Below are positions 17,707 through 26,338 of a stretch of 57,692 nucleotides of DNA, one piece after another; the stretch's first letter is position 1; each line of letters opens with the position of its first letter. A model generated the notes under the pieces. It saw only the letters and a list, made by a program, of their open reading frames with translations. It searched no databases and was not told the origin of the DNA. The DNA is taken from contig NZ_FOIC01000018.1 in NCBI RefSeq assembly GCF_900111485.1, positions 1-57,692 on the forward strand. Direction: 5' to 3'. The stretch is from Natrinema hispanicum (GTDB taxonomy: Archaea; Halobacteriota; Halobacteria; Halobacteriales; Natrialbaceae). The position numbers were made by a program, and so were the translations under genes.

Positions 17707-19248
17707 ATGACAACCAATACCTACGTCGGTGCGGTAGACCAGGGAACGACCGGCACCCGCTTCATCGTCTTCGATCACGAAGGACAGGTCGTCGCGAACG
17801 CCTACGAGAAACACGAACAGATCTATCCCGAACCCGGCTGGGTCGAGCACGACCCGACGGAAATCTGGGAGAACACCAAAGCCGTCATCAGACAGGCCCT
17901 CGGGCAGGCGGGTATCGGCCCCGATCAGCTCGAGGCCATCGGCGTGACCAACCAGCGAGAGACGACGCTGCTGTGGGATGCAGACACCGGCAACCCCGTC
18001 CACAACGCCATCGTCTGGCAGGACCGGCGGACGACCGATCGCGTCGAGCAACTCGAAGAGGAGGGAATGGTCGAGACCATCCGCGACAAAACCGGCCTCG
18101 AGGCCGACGCCTACTTCTCGGCGACGAAAGCCGAGTGGCTCCTCGACAACGCCGACCCGATCAAACTCGAGCGCACGCGCCCCGCGGACATCCGCGACCG
18201 CGCAGAGCAGGGTGAGGTCCTGTTCGGGACCATCGATACGTGGTTGATATACAACCTCACGGGCAACCACATCACCGAAGTCACGAACGCCTCGCGGACG
18301 ATGCTCTACAACATCCACGACCTCGCGTGGGACGACGACCTGCTGTCGGAGTTTTCGGTCCCCGAGGCGATGTTGCCCGAGGTCCGTCCCTCGAGCGACG
18401 ACGCGACGTACGGGTCGACCGATCCCGACGGCTTCCTCGAGGCCGAGGTGCCGGTCGCGGGTGCGCTTGGCGACCAGCAGGCGGCCCTGTTCGGCCAGAC
18501 CTGTTTCGACGCCGGCGACGCGAAGAACACCTACGGCACCGGCTCGTTCTTCCTGATGAACACCGGCAACGAGGCCGTCGAATCCGACCACGGCCTCCTG
18601 ACGACGATCGGCTTCCAGCGCGCGGGCGAAGACGTCCAGTACGCACTCGAGGGAGCGATCTTCGTCACCGGCGCGGCGATCGAGTGGCTCGAGGATATGA
18701 CACTGATCGACGATCCCGCCGAGACGGCGGAACTGGCCCGAAGCGTCGACACGACCGATGGCGTCTACGTCGTCCCCGCGTTTACGGGACTTGGTGCACC
18801 CCACTGGGATCAGCGCGCACGCGGCACCATCGTCGGGATGACACGTGGCACCCGCAAAGAACACGTCGTCCGCGCGACCCTCGAGTCGATCGCCTACCAG
18901 ACCCGCGACGTCGCCGAAGCGATGGAGGCTGACTCGGGGATCGAGATGACGTCGCTGAAAGTCGACGGCGGCGCGGTCAAGAACAACTTCCTCTGTCAGC
19001 TCCAGTCGGACATCATCGGCTCGGAGATCGTCCGCCCGGTGGTCGACGAGACGACGGCGCTCGGGTCGGCGTACGCGGCTGGCCTCGCAGTCGGCTACTG
19101 GAGTGATCCCGACGAGTTGCGGAGCAACTGGCAGATCGACGCCGAGTTCGAACCCGAGATGGATCCGGACACCGCCGATCGGCGATACGACCGCTGGGAT
19201 GATGCCGTCGACCGAGCGCGCGACTGGGCGCGGGATAGTGAGGAGTAA
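17707..19248 (+). CDS. glpK: Glycerol kinase
   Basis: Phosphorylates glycerol to glycerol 3-phosphate with ATP, the entry step of glycerol use in haloarchaea. The N-terminal FGGY signature is YVGAVDQGTTGTRFIVFDHEG (DQGTTGTR at 10-17). The substrate-side motif is IVWQDRRTTDR, and the late FGGY motif is LKVDGGAVKNNFLCQLQSDI. The acetate/sugar-kinase ATP-binding segment AFTGLGAPHWD lies between them. Length 513 is normal. It is followed four bases later by a membrane protein gene and is divergent from glpABC. The 705-residue minus-strand frame across this gene is a shadow. Confidence 0.97.
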   Translation: MTTNTYVGAVDQGTTGTRFIVFDHEGQVVANAYEKHEQIYPEPGWVEHDPTEIWENTKAVIRQALGQAGIGPDQLEAIGVTNQRETTLLWDADTGNPVHNAIVWQDRRTTDRVEQLEEEGMVETIRDKTGLEADAYFSATKAEWLLDNADPIKLERTRPADIRDRAEQGEVLFGTIDTWLIYNLTGNHITEVTNASRTMLYNIHDLAWDDDLLSEFSVPEAMLPEVRPSSDDATYGSTDPDGFLEAEVPVAGALGDQQAALFGQTCFDAGDAKNTYGTGSFFLMNTGNEAVESDHGLLTTIGFQRAGEDVQYALEGAIFVTGAAIEWLEDMTLIDDPAETAELARSVDTTDGVYVVPAFTGLGAPHWDQRARGTIVGMTRGTRKEHVVRATLESIAYQTRDVAEAMEADSGIEMTSLKVDGGAVKNNFLCQLQSDIIGSEIVRPVVDETTALGSAYAAGLAVGYWSDPDELRSNWQIDAEFEPEMDPDTADRRYDRWDDAVDRARDWARDSEE

Positions 19249-19251
19249 GCG

Positions 19252-20325
19252 ATGGTCCAGACGCTGCTTCAGATTCCGGTTATCGGAATGGAGACCGACG
19301 CGTTCGTCCTCCTGCTCATTACCGCTCTCGCCGGCGGCGCGTTCGGGGCGGCACTCGGCGCACTGCCGTCGTTTGTCTTTACAGGCTTCGTCGTCTTCCT
19401 CGGCGAAGGTATCGCGATCCTTCAGAACGAAGTCGGTGCGGTCGAGGGGATTCCGGCAGCCGAACTCGGCGCTGGCATTACCGGAACGATCGGCTTCGGC
19501 GCGGTGACCGGCCCCCATATCGCCTTCGCTGGCGGTGTCGCTGCGACAGCCTACGCCGGCCGGCGGTACCCCGAGATGGAACCCGCCGGCTGGGACTACC
19601 ACTTCGGAAAGAACATCCTGTACGCCTTCGGGACCAAACCAGACATCCTCGCCGTCGGTGCAGTCTTCGGCGTCGTCGGGATGCTCATCACCCAGGTGCT
19701 AAACGGAATCGGCTTCCCGACGGACAACATCGCGCTCTCGGTCGTCGCAACGGCCTTCCTGGCGCGACTCGCCTTCGGCTACCCGCTGGTCGGCAAGGTG
19801 GCTGGTTCGAGCATTCTCGATATGTCGCCGTTCGAGCGCGAAGAAAAACGGATGGCTGCCGACGGTGGCACTGAGACCGACCGGTTAGCGACCGAGCCCT
19901 GGCTCCCCCACCAGTACGAGTGGTCCGGCGTGGCGACCATCGGCGTCATCGGTGGGATCCTCGGCGGATATATCTGGCTCGAGACCGGGAGCATCTTCTT
20001 GGGCTATGCGATTTCCGCGATGAGCCTGCTGTTTCTCAACCTCGGCGTCGAGAAGATTCCGGTCACCCATCACATCACGCTGCTTGGCGCGGTCGGTGCG
20101 ATCATCGCGATGCCGGCTCTCGGAAGTGAACCGGTTGCACTGCTCGTCGCCGGTGTCTTTGGTGCGATCTCCGGCCTGCTCGCCGAGGTAAGCCAGCGAA
20201 TCTTCTACTCTCACTCCGGGACACACGTCGACCCGCCAGCGATGGCAATCGCGGAGTTCATGTTCGTTCTCGGGGTGCTCTATCTGCTCGGGCTGCTGCC
20301 CAACGCGGGTTACCTCGCGCTCTGA
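19252..20325 (+). CDS. glpX: Polytopic membrane protein, probable glycerol uptake facilitator
   Basis: A 357-residue membrane protein with around nine or ten hydrophobic segments, many with small-residue motifs (LAGGAFGAALGALPSF, GAGITGTIGFGAVTGPHIAFAGG). It is not of the MIP/aquaporin family: no NPA boxes are seen. A cytosolic loop at about residues 190-225 is acidic and charged. In Haloferax volcanii a membrane protein of this kind follows glpK and has been proposed as the glycerol carrier and named GlpX; I use the symbol on position and general character. It begins three bases after the glpK stop, so the two are one transcript. The name must not be confused with bacterial fructose-bisphosphatase GlpX. 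Confidence 0.7.
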   Translation: MVQTLLQIPVIGMETDAFVLLLITALAGGAFGAALGALPSFVFTGFVVFLGEGIAILQNEVGAVEGIPAAELGAGITGTIGFGAVTGPHIAFAGGVAATAYAGRRYPEMEPAGWDYHFGKNILYAFGTKPDILAVGAVFGVVGMLITQVLNGIGFPTDNIALSVVATAFLARLAFGYPLVGKVAGSSILDMSPFEREEKRMAADGGTETDRLATEPWLPHQYEWSGVATIGVIGGILGGYIWLETGSIFLGYAISAMSLLFLNLGVEKIPVTHHITLLGAVGAIIAMPALGSEPVALLVAGVFGAISGLLAEVSQRIFYSHSGTHVDPPAMAIAEFMFVLGVLYLLGLLPNAGYLAL

Positions 20326-20468
20326 ATGCGAGACGGTTCATCCGAGGCCCCTTTCTACTACCTATCTGATAACTACCATACGGCGCTGTTGTCGCCCGCA
20401 GCAAGTGATCGATTTGCGGTCGGCAGCTCGACCGCCGTGTCGTTGGACTTCCCTAACCACTCTCACTA

Positions 20469-20479
20469 CTATTTTATCG
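20469..20479 (+). promoter_or_regulatory. TATA element of the cupin gene
   Basis: ctattttatcg ends about 25 bases before the ATG at 20504, the spacing of a leaderless haloarchaeal transcript. Confidence 0.55.
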
Positions 20480-20503
20480 CACTGTGTGATGTGATACCTA
20501 GAC

Positions 20504-21007
20504 ATGGATACACAGACAAGTCCAGAAGCGATGCCGACAGTGATGGGCGCGACCGATGGGAAGGCGGTGTGGTCCGTCGGTGTGCTAATGCTCTTCAAGG
20601 CCGATGCCGAGCGAACGGACGGCGCGTTCACCTTGCTCGAGCACACTGCTCCCGCCGGCTACGAAACGCCGTACCACGTCCACCACGGCGAAGACGAACT
20701 ATTCTATATCCTTGACGGTGAGATCGACTGTTACTATGGCGATGACGGCGAGACCGTGAGCCGGGCACGTCCGGGAGAGACAGTGTTCCTCCCTCGAGAC
20801 GTCCCACACGGCTTCCGTGTCGTCAGCGACGATGCCTGTCGAATGCTCGTCCAGGTGACGCCGGCAGGCCTCGAGGAGTTATTCATCGAGGTCGGTGAGT
20901 CGGCGAAGCGACTGGAGACGCCGCCGCAAGCCGAACTGGACACCGCGGCGCTGGCTGAAGCGGCTGCAGCGTATCAACTCGATATTCTTGGACCGCTCCC
21001 GGATTGA
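20504..21007 (+). CDS. Cupin-domain protein
   Basis: A 167-residue single cupin. The metal-binding motif 1 is PYHVHHGEDELFYILDGE at 56-73, giving ligands H58, H60 and E65. Motif 2 is PRDVPHGFRV at 98-107 with H102. All four usual ligands are present, so it should bind a metal such as iron, manganese or nickel. Small cupins of this shape are often annotated as quercetin-dioxygenase-like, but a substrate cannot be read from sequence. A helical tail of about 45 residues ends the protein. It has its own leaderless promoter and is not obviously part of an operon. Confidence 0.8.
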   Translation: MDTQTSPEAMPTVMGATDGKAVWSVGVLMLFKADAERTDGAFTLLEHTAPAGYETPYHVHHGEDELFYILDGEIDCYYGDDGETVSRARPGETVFLPRDVPHGFRVVSDDACRMLVQVTPAGLEELFIEVGESAKRLETPPQAELDTAALAEAAAAYQLDILGPLPD

Positions 21008-21046
21008 ACCGACCGTTTTAGGTCACCCAGCCCTCGAGTCACGGCT

Positions 21047-21730
21047 ATGACCGCCGATCCGCCCCTCGTGCTCGACGTCGACGGCACCCTGACCCGTCCC
21101 CAGGGATGGGGTATCGATCCCCGCGTCTTCGATCCGCTCCGCGAGTGGAACGCACCAGTCGTGATCGCCACCGGGAAGGCCTTTCCCTACCCCGTTGCGC
21201 TCTGTCACTTCATCGGCATTCCCGAACTCGTCGTCGCCGAAAACGGCGGCGTCGTCTACACCGGCGACGACGTCTTCTTCACCGCCGACCGTGAGGCCGC
21301 CCAGGCCGTCACCGAAGAGTACCGGGCCGCGGGCTACGACCTCGGTTGGGGCGACGAAGACACCGTCAACCGCTGGCGCGAAACCGAGATCGCCGTCAAC
21401 CTCGAACAGCCCCTCGAGCCGCTGCGCGAGATCGCCGCCAAGCACGGCCTCGAGGTGATCGACACCGGCTACGCCTACCACGTCAAGGACACGAACCCGA
21501 ACAAGGGGGCGGGACTCGAGACGATCGCCGAGCAGACCAGTATCGATCTCGAGGACTGCGTCGCGATCGGCGATTCGATCAACGACGTTTCGACGTTCGA
21601 GGCCGTCGATCGTGGGTTCGCCGTCAACAACGCCGACGAGTCGGCGAAAGCGGCCGCCGACGAGGTACTCGACGAGGTCCACGCCGACGGGACGCTGGCG
21701 GTGCTCGAGCGGGTCTGCGGGACAAAGTAA
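21047..21730 (+). CDS. pgp: Phosphoglycolate phosphatase (HAD type IIB)
   Basis: A haloacid-dehalogenase phosphatase of the archaeal phosphoglycolate phosphatase group, which removes phosphate from 2-phosphoglycolate. Motif I is LVLDVDGTLT with the nucleophile pair D10/D12. Motif II is in VVIATGK. K153 sits in NPNKGAGLETI (motif III). Motif IV is AIGDSINDVSTFE with D176 and D180. The cap between residues 70 and 145 is of the type IIB kind. Length 227 fits archaeal members. Assignment to phosphoglycolate rather than another phosphosugar rests on family resemblance. Confidence 0.85.
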   Translation: MTADPPLVLDVDGTLTRPQGWGIDPRVFDPLREWNAPVVIATGKAFPYPVALCHFIGIPELVVAENGGVVYTGDDVFFTADREAAQAVTEEYRAAGYDLGWGDEDTVNRWRETEIAVNLEQPLEPLREIAAKHGLEVIDTGYAYHVKDTNPNKGAGLETIAEQTSIDLEDCVAIGDSINDVSTFEAVDRGFAVNNADESAKAAADEVLDEVHADGTLAVLERVCGTK

Positions 21731-22180
21731 CTGTCCTATAGACGCTGTCTGACTCTGTCACCCTGATATCCCAGAACTCAAGGGCGGCGAGGGATTCAAT
21801 GAAGTCGGCTTAGAGTTCCATCGTAATCTGGTGTGACAAGAGAGCCCAAGTAAGAAGGAAAAATCCAGGTCGTGGGAGAGAGCAGAATTAGAAACACCAG
21901 CCAATAGCAGACGTTGACTCCTGCTTACGGTTGATGCTACCGGAGAAATCCAATGTACGATTTCAGAAAATCTCATCCCACTTTTGATCTCCTCAGTAGG
22001 AGAATATATGTAACGGGGAACACTCTCACGGCTACTGCAGGGGATTTCTGACGATAAATACTGGAGCGTGTCACAGACCCTTCCTCCCAACTTGACCATC
22101 TCGGCCCGTTTGCCTTCTCGCTCGTAGTCAATGATCGCGACGCCAAGCCGAAGGCACAACGCCAAAACTGCCAGATTTCG
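21731..22180. other. Low-GC stretch without a firm gene
   Basis: About 450 bases of AT-richer DNA. A minus-strand frame at 21758-22165 starts 15 bases after the hypothetical gene at 22181, but its product is basic and Ser/Leu-rich with a Pro/Ser tail, unlike halophilic proteins, so I do not call it. Confidence 0.45.
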
Positions 22181-22513
22181 CTACTGACTTGGATCCGGCA
22201 TTTCGTCGGGTTGATTCCTCTTAACCCGCCAAGCACGGATGAGTTGGTGACGACTGCTTCCGGACTCCTCTCGATAGTCAATTGTGACCGGTTCGTTGGC
22301 ATTGAACGCGTCTTGAAGTAGAGAGAACATTGCCCGCGCCGCAGGTAACTTGTCGTTATTCTTCAACGGAAGTCCATACACTCGAGAGCTATCGTTTTCT
22401 AAGCCTATGATAACTTCTGCATCGAGTCGGTCATCCGGAGGTCCGTACATCGTCCCTGCTTCGTGAACACGGAAGAAGTTGATCCTTCCAGTTCTCTGTT
22501 TTATTTCTGCCAT
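22181..22513 (-). CDS. Hypothetical protein (110 residues)
   Basis: Reads as a compact acidic soluble protein: AEIKQRTGRINFFRVHEAG at the start, DDRLDAEVIIGLENDSSRVYG in the middle and a helix followed by VTIDYREESGSSRHQLIRAWRV. The pattern of a TGRINFFRVH start, a xGPPxDxxDxEVxI strand and an xxxVTIDY end recalls a conserved haloarchaeal hypothetical family, but I cannot name it. The ATG at 22513 (MAEIKQ) is the likely start; the frame goes nine codons further upstream. It lies in a low-GC patch (21,740-23,040) with no other firm gene, so it may be acquired DNA. Function unknown. Confidence 0.55.
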   Translation of the reverse strand: MAEIKQRTGRINFFRVHEAGTMYGPPDDRLDAEVIIGLENDSSRVYGLPLKNNDKLPAARAMFSLLQDAFNANEPVTIDYREESGSSRHQLIRAWRVKRNQPDEMPDPSQ

Positions 22514-22668
22514 ATTAGCCATGGGCCGGCAGTTCGCCAACCCATAGAGGCAATCTGGAGAATTAGTAATAAGTGAGAACGGCCGTTCCAGCTATTAATT
22601 TAAAAATATCATGCTAATTCATATTGCATCTCTCTTAATTATAAAATTATATTTGGCATTTTGTCTAC

Positions 22669-22866
22669 GTGAGGGGTATTGCGGTCGGTAATTCTGAACT
22701 CCCGATAACCGAGGGGAACTTCAGCCTTCAAGTAAAAGTAAACGGACAGGCGTGGAAAGAGTGTTCTCTCCCACGATATACTGACGATTCTCTTCCAGTT
22801 CTCCTTCAAATTGAAGGCTACTGGCCAGACTTCTGGTTTTCATACACTACGGCTGGTGACTGGTAA
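22669..22866 (+). CDS. Possible small hypothetical or gene fragment
   Basis: A 65-codon frame starting with GTG. It reads NFSLQVKVNGQAWKECSLPRY then LPVLLQIEGYWPDFWFSYTTAGDW, which has the feel of an edge-strand domain but no recognised motif. It sits in the low-GC patch, with an AT-rich stretch just before it that could supply a promoter. It may be a fragment of a larger lost gene. Weak call. Confidence 0.3.
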   Translation: MRGIAVGNSELPITEGNFSLQVKVNGQAWKECSLPRYTDDSLPVLLQIEGYWPDFWFSYTTAGDW

Positions 22867-23042
22867 GCCGACGTGCTCACGGAGCTGTTTCTCAGTTTCG
22901 AGACGAACAATCAGTACAGCTGTAACACCCGGAGAACTGGTTCCAAGCCATCTCAATGCCGGCCTCCTCTTCGCAGTAGATCCAGGGGTACAATGACTGG
23001 GTCGGCACTCGTCGCGAAAACCGACTGTTCGAGTTCTTGATC

Positions 23043-23408
23043 TTAGCTTTCGTCGGCGCTCGAATCACCATCGCCAGCTGTGTCGGTGCTCTCGTCGGTT
23101 TCCTCGTCGACCGACGACTGGACATCGTCGATGTCGATAGGCGTGCCGAGTTCGTCCGTGTTGATCGCCTGCTCGAGCGTTTCTGTATCGGTCACCGCCT
23201 GCAGTCCCTGCTCGTCGACCGCGGACTGGATCTCCCCGGCGTCGATCGCCGAGTCGACTGTCTCGTCGTTCGTCGACGATTTCAGCGCTCGCCGGACGAC
23301 AATGTATCCAGCCAGCGCCGCCCCGCCGGAGGCGATCGCCCCCGGAACTCCGTATCGCCTGTAGCCGAACGTGGCTGCCTTCTTGCCGATAGTATACGCT
23401 CCGATCAT
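23043..23408 (-). CDS. Small membrane protein with acidic tail
   Basis: A 121-residue protein. The N-terminus (IGAYTIGKKAATFGYRRYG) runs into a hydrophobic glycine/alanine segment (VPGAIASGGAALAGYIVV), a probable single span or glycine-zipper hairpin. The rest is a soluble acidic tail of repeated AI/V-D-x-D/E-E/L units (SAIDAGEIQSAVDEQGL, EQAINTDELGTPIDIDD) ending in TDxAGDGDSSADES. I chose the ATG at 23408; the frame extends upstream to a TTG at 23435. Function unknown. The acidic tail is typical of cytosolic parts of halophilic membrane proteins. Confidence 0.55.
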   Translation of the reverse strand: MIGAYTIGKKAATFGYRRYGVPGAIASGGAALAGYIVVRRALKSSTNDETVDSAIDAGEIQSAVDEQGLQAVTDTETLEQAINTDELGTPIDIDDVQSSVDEETDESTDTAGDGDSSADES

Positions 23409-23611
23409 GGCCAACGGTTGTACTGGGACGCGCAAGAGAGCGAGGCTTTCGTACGGAAGCGAGGAGAAATCTCGGCACTCGCATACGCTCTATATAGCTA
23501 TCAGATATTTTATGAACGTGATTGTGTGGCGTAGAGACGCATTCGAAAGCGTATCGAGCAGCCCATCGAGTCGAATTGAGGGTGCATCTCGGCAACACTC
23601 TATAGATTTGC

Positions 23612-23624
23612 CCATATTTATATT
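23612..23624 (+). promoter_or_regulatory. TATA element of the PhoU-like gene
   Basis: atatttatattc (core 23615-23623) ends about 22 bases before the ATG at 23646, which fits a leaderless transcript. Confidence 0.55.
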
Positions 23625-23645
23625 CGATCGGTCGAATCCCGCTAT

Positions 23646-24641
23646 ATGGAGACGCGAAAGGTCCAGGTGACGGGTGGATCGACCTACACCGTCTCGCTAC
23701 CAAAGACGTGGGCGACCAAAAACAACGTCAGCGCCGGCACGACCGTGGAGTTCTACCCCGAAGGCGACGCGCTGTTGCTAACACCCCAGAGCGAAACCGA
23801 ACGGCAGGAGGGGACCCTCGACATCTCGAGTCTCGAGGGTGAGCGGTTGACGCGGGCCGTGATGACGATGTACGTCAGCGGGTTCGACATCATTCGACTC
23901 GAGGCGGGTCGGATCACGACCGATCAGCGCCGGGCGATCCGCGGTGCGACGCAGGGGCTGGTCGGCGTCGAAGTCTTAGAGGAGACGACCGACAGCGTGG
24001 TCATTCAGGACTTACTCGATTCCTCGGAGCTGTCGATCGTCAACGCCGTCACGCGGATGCGTCTGATCTCCCAGTCGATGCTCGAGGATGCCGTCATCGC
24101 GTTGATCGAGGACGACGACGACATCGCACACGACGTGATCGAACGCGACGACGACATCGACCGGCTCTGGCTCGTCGTCTCGCGGATCTTCCGGGCGACG
24201 CTTCGCTCCCCGCGAGCGGCCGAAGAACTCGGCGTTCCCCGCGAGGACTGTTTCGACCTCCACTCGAGTGCCCGCCAACTCGAGCGCGTCGCCGACCACG
24301 CCGCCAAGATTAGCAATCTTGCGCTCAAACTCGACGAGATTCCCGCGGACGTCGCTGAGGCGCTCGAGGGCCTCCACGAGGACGCAGCAACGATCCTGGA
24401 GAAATCGATGGACGCGCTGTTCGCCGAGGAGACCGACGAGGCGAACCGGCTCGGGCACAGTGCTCGCGAGGCCGTCCTCGAGATCGACCAACACACCCGC
24501 CAGATCGACGATATGCTTCGGGAACTCGACCCGGTGCAGGCCCAGTCGCTCGGGTTGATCGTCGACTCACTGTCCAGAAGCGCCGACTACGGCGGCAATA
24601 TCGCCGAGACGGCACTCCAGAAGGCCGCACCGCGGCCCTGA
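23646..24641 (+). CDS. Phosphate-uptake regulator, AbrB-PhoU fusion
   Basis: A 331-residue two-part regulator. Residues 1-48 form an AbrB/SpoVT-like swapped-hairpin DNA-binding domain (RKVQVTGGSTYTVSLPKTWA then VSAGTTVEFYPEGDALLL). The rest is PhoU-like: two repeats of helical bundles with many acidic residues, visible as VNAVTRMRLISQSMLEDAV, DDDIAHDVIERDDDIDRL and the later RQLERVADHAAKISNLAL motif, which is the PhoU metal-cluster helix. Archaeal proteins of this type are thought to control phosphate transport genes, but none lies near this copy. It has its own leaderless promoter. Confidence 0.8.
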   Translation: METRKVQVTGGSTYTVSLPKTWATKNNVSAGTTVEFYPEGDALLLTPQSETERQEGTLDISSLEGERLTRAVMTMYVSGFDIIRLEAGRITTDQRRAIRGATQGLVGVEVLEETTDSVVIQDLLDSSELSIVNAVTRMRLISQSMLEDAVIALIEDDDDIAHDVIERDDDIDRLWLVVSRIFRATLRSPRAAEELGVPREDCFDLHSSARQLERVADHAAKISNLALKLDEIPADVAEALEGLHEDAATILEKSMDALFAEETDEANRLGHSAREAVLEIDQHTRQIDDMLRELDPVQAQSLGLIVDSLSRSADYGGNIAETALQKAAPRP

Positions 24642-24689
24642 CGCCCGCTTGACTGCTCGTCGCTGTTCACAGGCGGTACGAGGCGGATG

Positions 24690-24710
24690 CCCCGACCCTT
24701 GAGGTCGGGG
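24690..24710 (+). repeat. 8-bp hairpin left of the tnpB remnant
   Basis: ccccgacc at 24690-24697 pairs exactly with ggtcgggg at 24703-24710 around cttga. Such hairpins mark the transcribed end of haloarchaeal IS200/IS605-type elements. Its place on the left of a coding remnant suggests two element pieces lie side by side. Confidence 0.5.
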
Positions 24711-24713
24711 AGG

Positions 24714-24911
24714 AAGCCGACACTCGATGAAACGTGTGGGTACGAGGTGAACGTGGATTACAACGCAGCGAAGAACATCGCGAATCGGTATTGCGGGTAT
24801 ATTCATCGCGGGCAGAAGTCTCGCGGTGGATGGGCTACCAGTCAGCTAGCCCTCAAGTCAGGGACGTTGAACGTGAACGGCGACTACACGCCTACCGAAT
24901 TACTCGGGTAG
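24714..24911 (+). pseudogene. tnpB remnant, C-terminal end (IS200/IS605 family)
   Basis: The reading frame carries only the last 55-60 residues of a TnpB/OrfB nuclease: CGYEVNVDYNAAKNIANRY, with the RuvC III aspartate in the VDYNAAKNI motif, followed by GQKSRGGWATSQLALKSG and NGDYTPTELLG, the standard end of haloarchaeal TnpB. The zinc-finger front pair, the other RuvC acids and the whole N-terminal domain are missing. The open frame to the left (from 24687) belongs to the hairpin region. It has no chance of activity as a nuclease. The element remains upstream of rpa1, in the 422 bases after the phoU-like gene. Confidence 0.85.
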
Positions 24912-24930
24912 AACGGGAGTTCACTGACAA

Positions 24931-25011
24931 GCCTCGGGGTCGTTCGGAAGATATTCGATCTTCCGTGATGACGAGACGCCGGAGGCGTCTCGAACCACTT
25001 GACCCCGAGGC
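24931..25011 (+). ncRNA. omegaRNA-like three-way-junction at the 3' end of the tnpB remnant
   Basis: Starting 19 bases after the tnpB stop, three exact stems fit together. An 11-bp outer stem (gcctcggggtc at 24931-24941 with gaccccgaggc at 25001-25011) encloses two hairpins: cggaagat/atcttccg (24945-24952 with 24958-24965) and cgagacgcc/ggcgtctcg (24972-24980 with 24984-24992). This is the sort of fold made by the right end of IS200/IS605 elements, whose transcript guides TnpB. Since the nuclease is truncated, the RNA if made would act in trans or be a relic. It ends 22 bases before the rpa1 TATA element. Confidence 0.6.
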
Positions 25012-25029
25012 GGTTGACCCTCCTGCGGG

Positions 25030-25041
25030 AACGCTTTTTAA
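25030..25041 (+). promoter_or_regulatory. TATA element of rpa1
   Basis: cttttta within 25034-25041 lies about 23 bases before the ATG at 25064. This fits a leaderless transcript starting after the element remnant. Confidence 0.5.
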
Positions 25042-25063
25042 GCCCCACCTCGAAAGGAAAACG

Positions 25064-26338
25064 ATGGAACTCGACGAGCGTGCCGAGGATCTCGCCTCCG
25101 ACCTCGGTGTCGACAAAGAGGAGGTCAAAGCTGACCTGCAGAATCTAGTGGAGTACAGCGTCCCGATCGACGAGGCAGTGCAGAGCCTCCGACGGAAGTA
25201 CGGCGATGGAGCAAGTGGCGGAAGCGAAACACCATCGTCGAAAGACGTTGCGGAGATCACGCCCGAGGATAGTTCGGTCACCGTCACCGGCATCGTCCTG
25301 ACGGCCGGCAAACGATCGATCCGCTATCAGGGCTCCGATCACGTCATCGTCGAAGGTCGACTGGCTGATGAGACCGGTACCATCGACTACACCGCGTGGG
25401 AGGACTTCGGCCTCTCACCGGGCGAGACGATCACTGCGGGCAACGCTGGCGTCCGCGAGTGGGACGGCGAACCCGAACTCAACCTCGGTGAGAGCACCTC
25501 GCTTTCCTTCCTTGAGGAGTCGCTCGAGGTCCCCGACCAGATCGGCGGCGACGCCCAACTGGCCGACCTGCAGACGGGCGATCGCGCCGTCACTATCGAG
25601 GTGTCCGTCCTCGAGTGCGAGCGCAAGACGATCGACGGCCGCGACGGCGAGACGGACATCCTGAGCGGTGTTTTCGGCGACGAGAGCGGCCGGCTCCCCT
25701 TTACGAACTGGGAGCCAGCGCCCGAAATCGAAGAGGGCGGCTCGGTTCGCATCGAAAACGCCTACGTCCAGGAGTTCCGTGGCGTCCCCGAAGTCAACGT
25801 CTCCGAGTTCTCGACGGTAACTGCACTCGAGCGCGAGATCGACGTCGGCAGCGACACCGCGACGATGGATATCGGCGACGCGGTCGCGACCGGCGGAGTC
25901 TACGACGTCGAAGTCGTGGGCAACCTGCTGGCGGTTCGTGACGGTTCCGGGCTGATCCAGCGCTGTCCGGAGTGTTACCGAGTTATCCAGAAAGGACAGT
26001 GTCGCACCCACGGCGACGTCGACGGTATCGACGACCTGCGCGTCAAGGCGATCCTCGACGATGGGACTGGTGCTGTCACGGTCGTCCTCGACGACGAACT
26101 GACCGCACGGGTCTATGGCGGAACCTTAGAAGACGCCTTAGAACAGGCCCGCGAAGCCATGGATCAGGAGGTCGTCGCCGAGACGATCCGCGAGCGCATC
26201 GTCGGCCGCGAGTACCGCGTGCGCGGACATCTCTCGGTTGACGAATACGGGGCGAATCTCGATGCCGAGATATTCGAAGAGAGCGACGACGATCCGGCCG
26301 CACGTGCGACGGCCTTCCTCGAGGAGGTGGACGCATGA
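25064..26338 (+). CDS. rpa1: Replication protein A, large type (RPA1)
   Basis: Single-strand DNA-binding protein used in replication, recombination and repair. The 424 residues start with a helical domain, then hold three OB-fold units: about 65-165 (VTVTGIVLTAGKRSIRYQG), 170-270 (VTIEVSVLECERKTIDGRDGE) and a third interrupted by a zinc finger. The zinc motif is CPEC (301-304), then C313 and H316. I choose the ATG at 25064; the frame open further left runs through the tnpB debris. Its stop overlaps the next start (ATGA). With the next two genes it matches the rpa1-rpap1-rpe operon known from Haloferax volcanii. Confidence 0.92.
   Translation: MELDERAEDLASDLGVDKEEVKADLQNLVEYSVPIDEAVQSLRRKYGDGASGGSETPSSKDVAEITPEDSSVTVTGIVLTAGKRSIRYQGSDHVIVEGRLADETGTIDYTAWEDFGLSPGETITAGNAGVREWDGEPELNLGESTSLSFLEESLEVPDQIGGDAQLADLQTGDRAVTIEVSVLECERKTIDGRDGETDILSGVFGDESGRLPFTNWEPAPEIEEGGSVRIENAYVQEFRGVPEVNVSEFSTVTALEREIDVGSDTATMDIGDAVATGGVYDVEVVGNLLAVRDGSGLIQRCPECYRVIQKGQCRTHGDVDGIDDLRVKAILDDGTGAVTVVLDDELTARVYGGTLEDALEQAREAMDQEVVAETIRERIVGREYRVRGHLSVDEYGANLDAEIFEESDDDPAARATAFLEEVDA

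Noticed and set aside
17485-19602. 705-codon minus-strand frame over glpK
   Set aside because: Antisense shadow; the plus strand encodes an unmistakable glycerol kinase.
21758-22165. 135-codon minus-strand frame just after the 22181 gene
   Set aside because: Close spacing is tempting, but the product is basic with a Ser/Pro-rich end and no halophilic composition.
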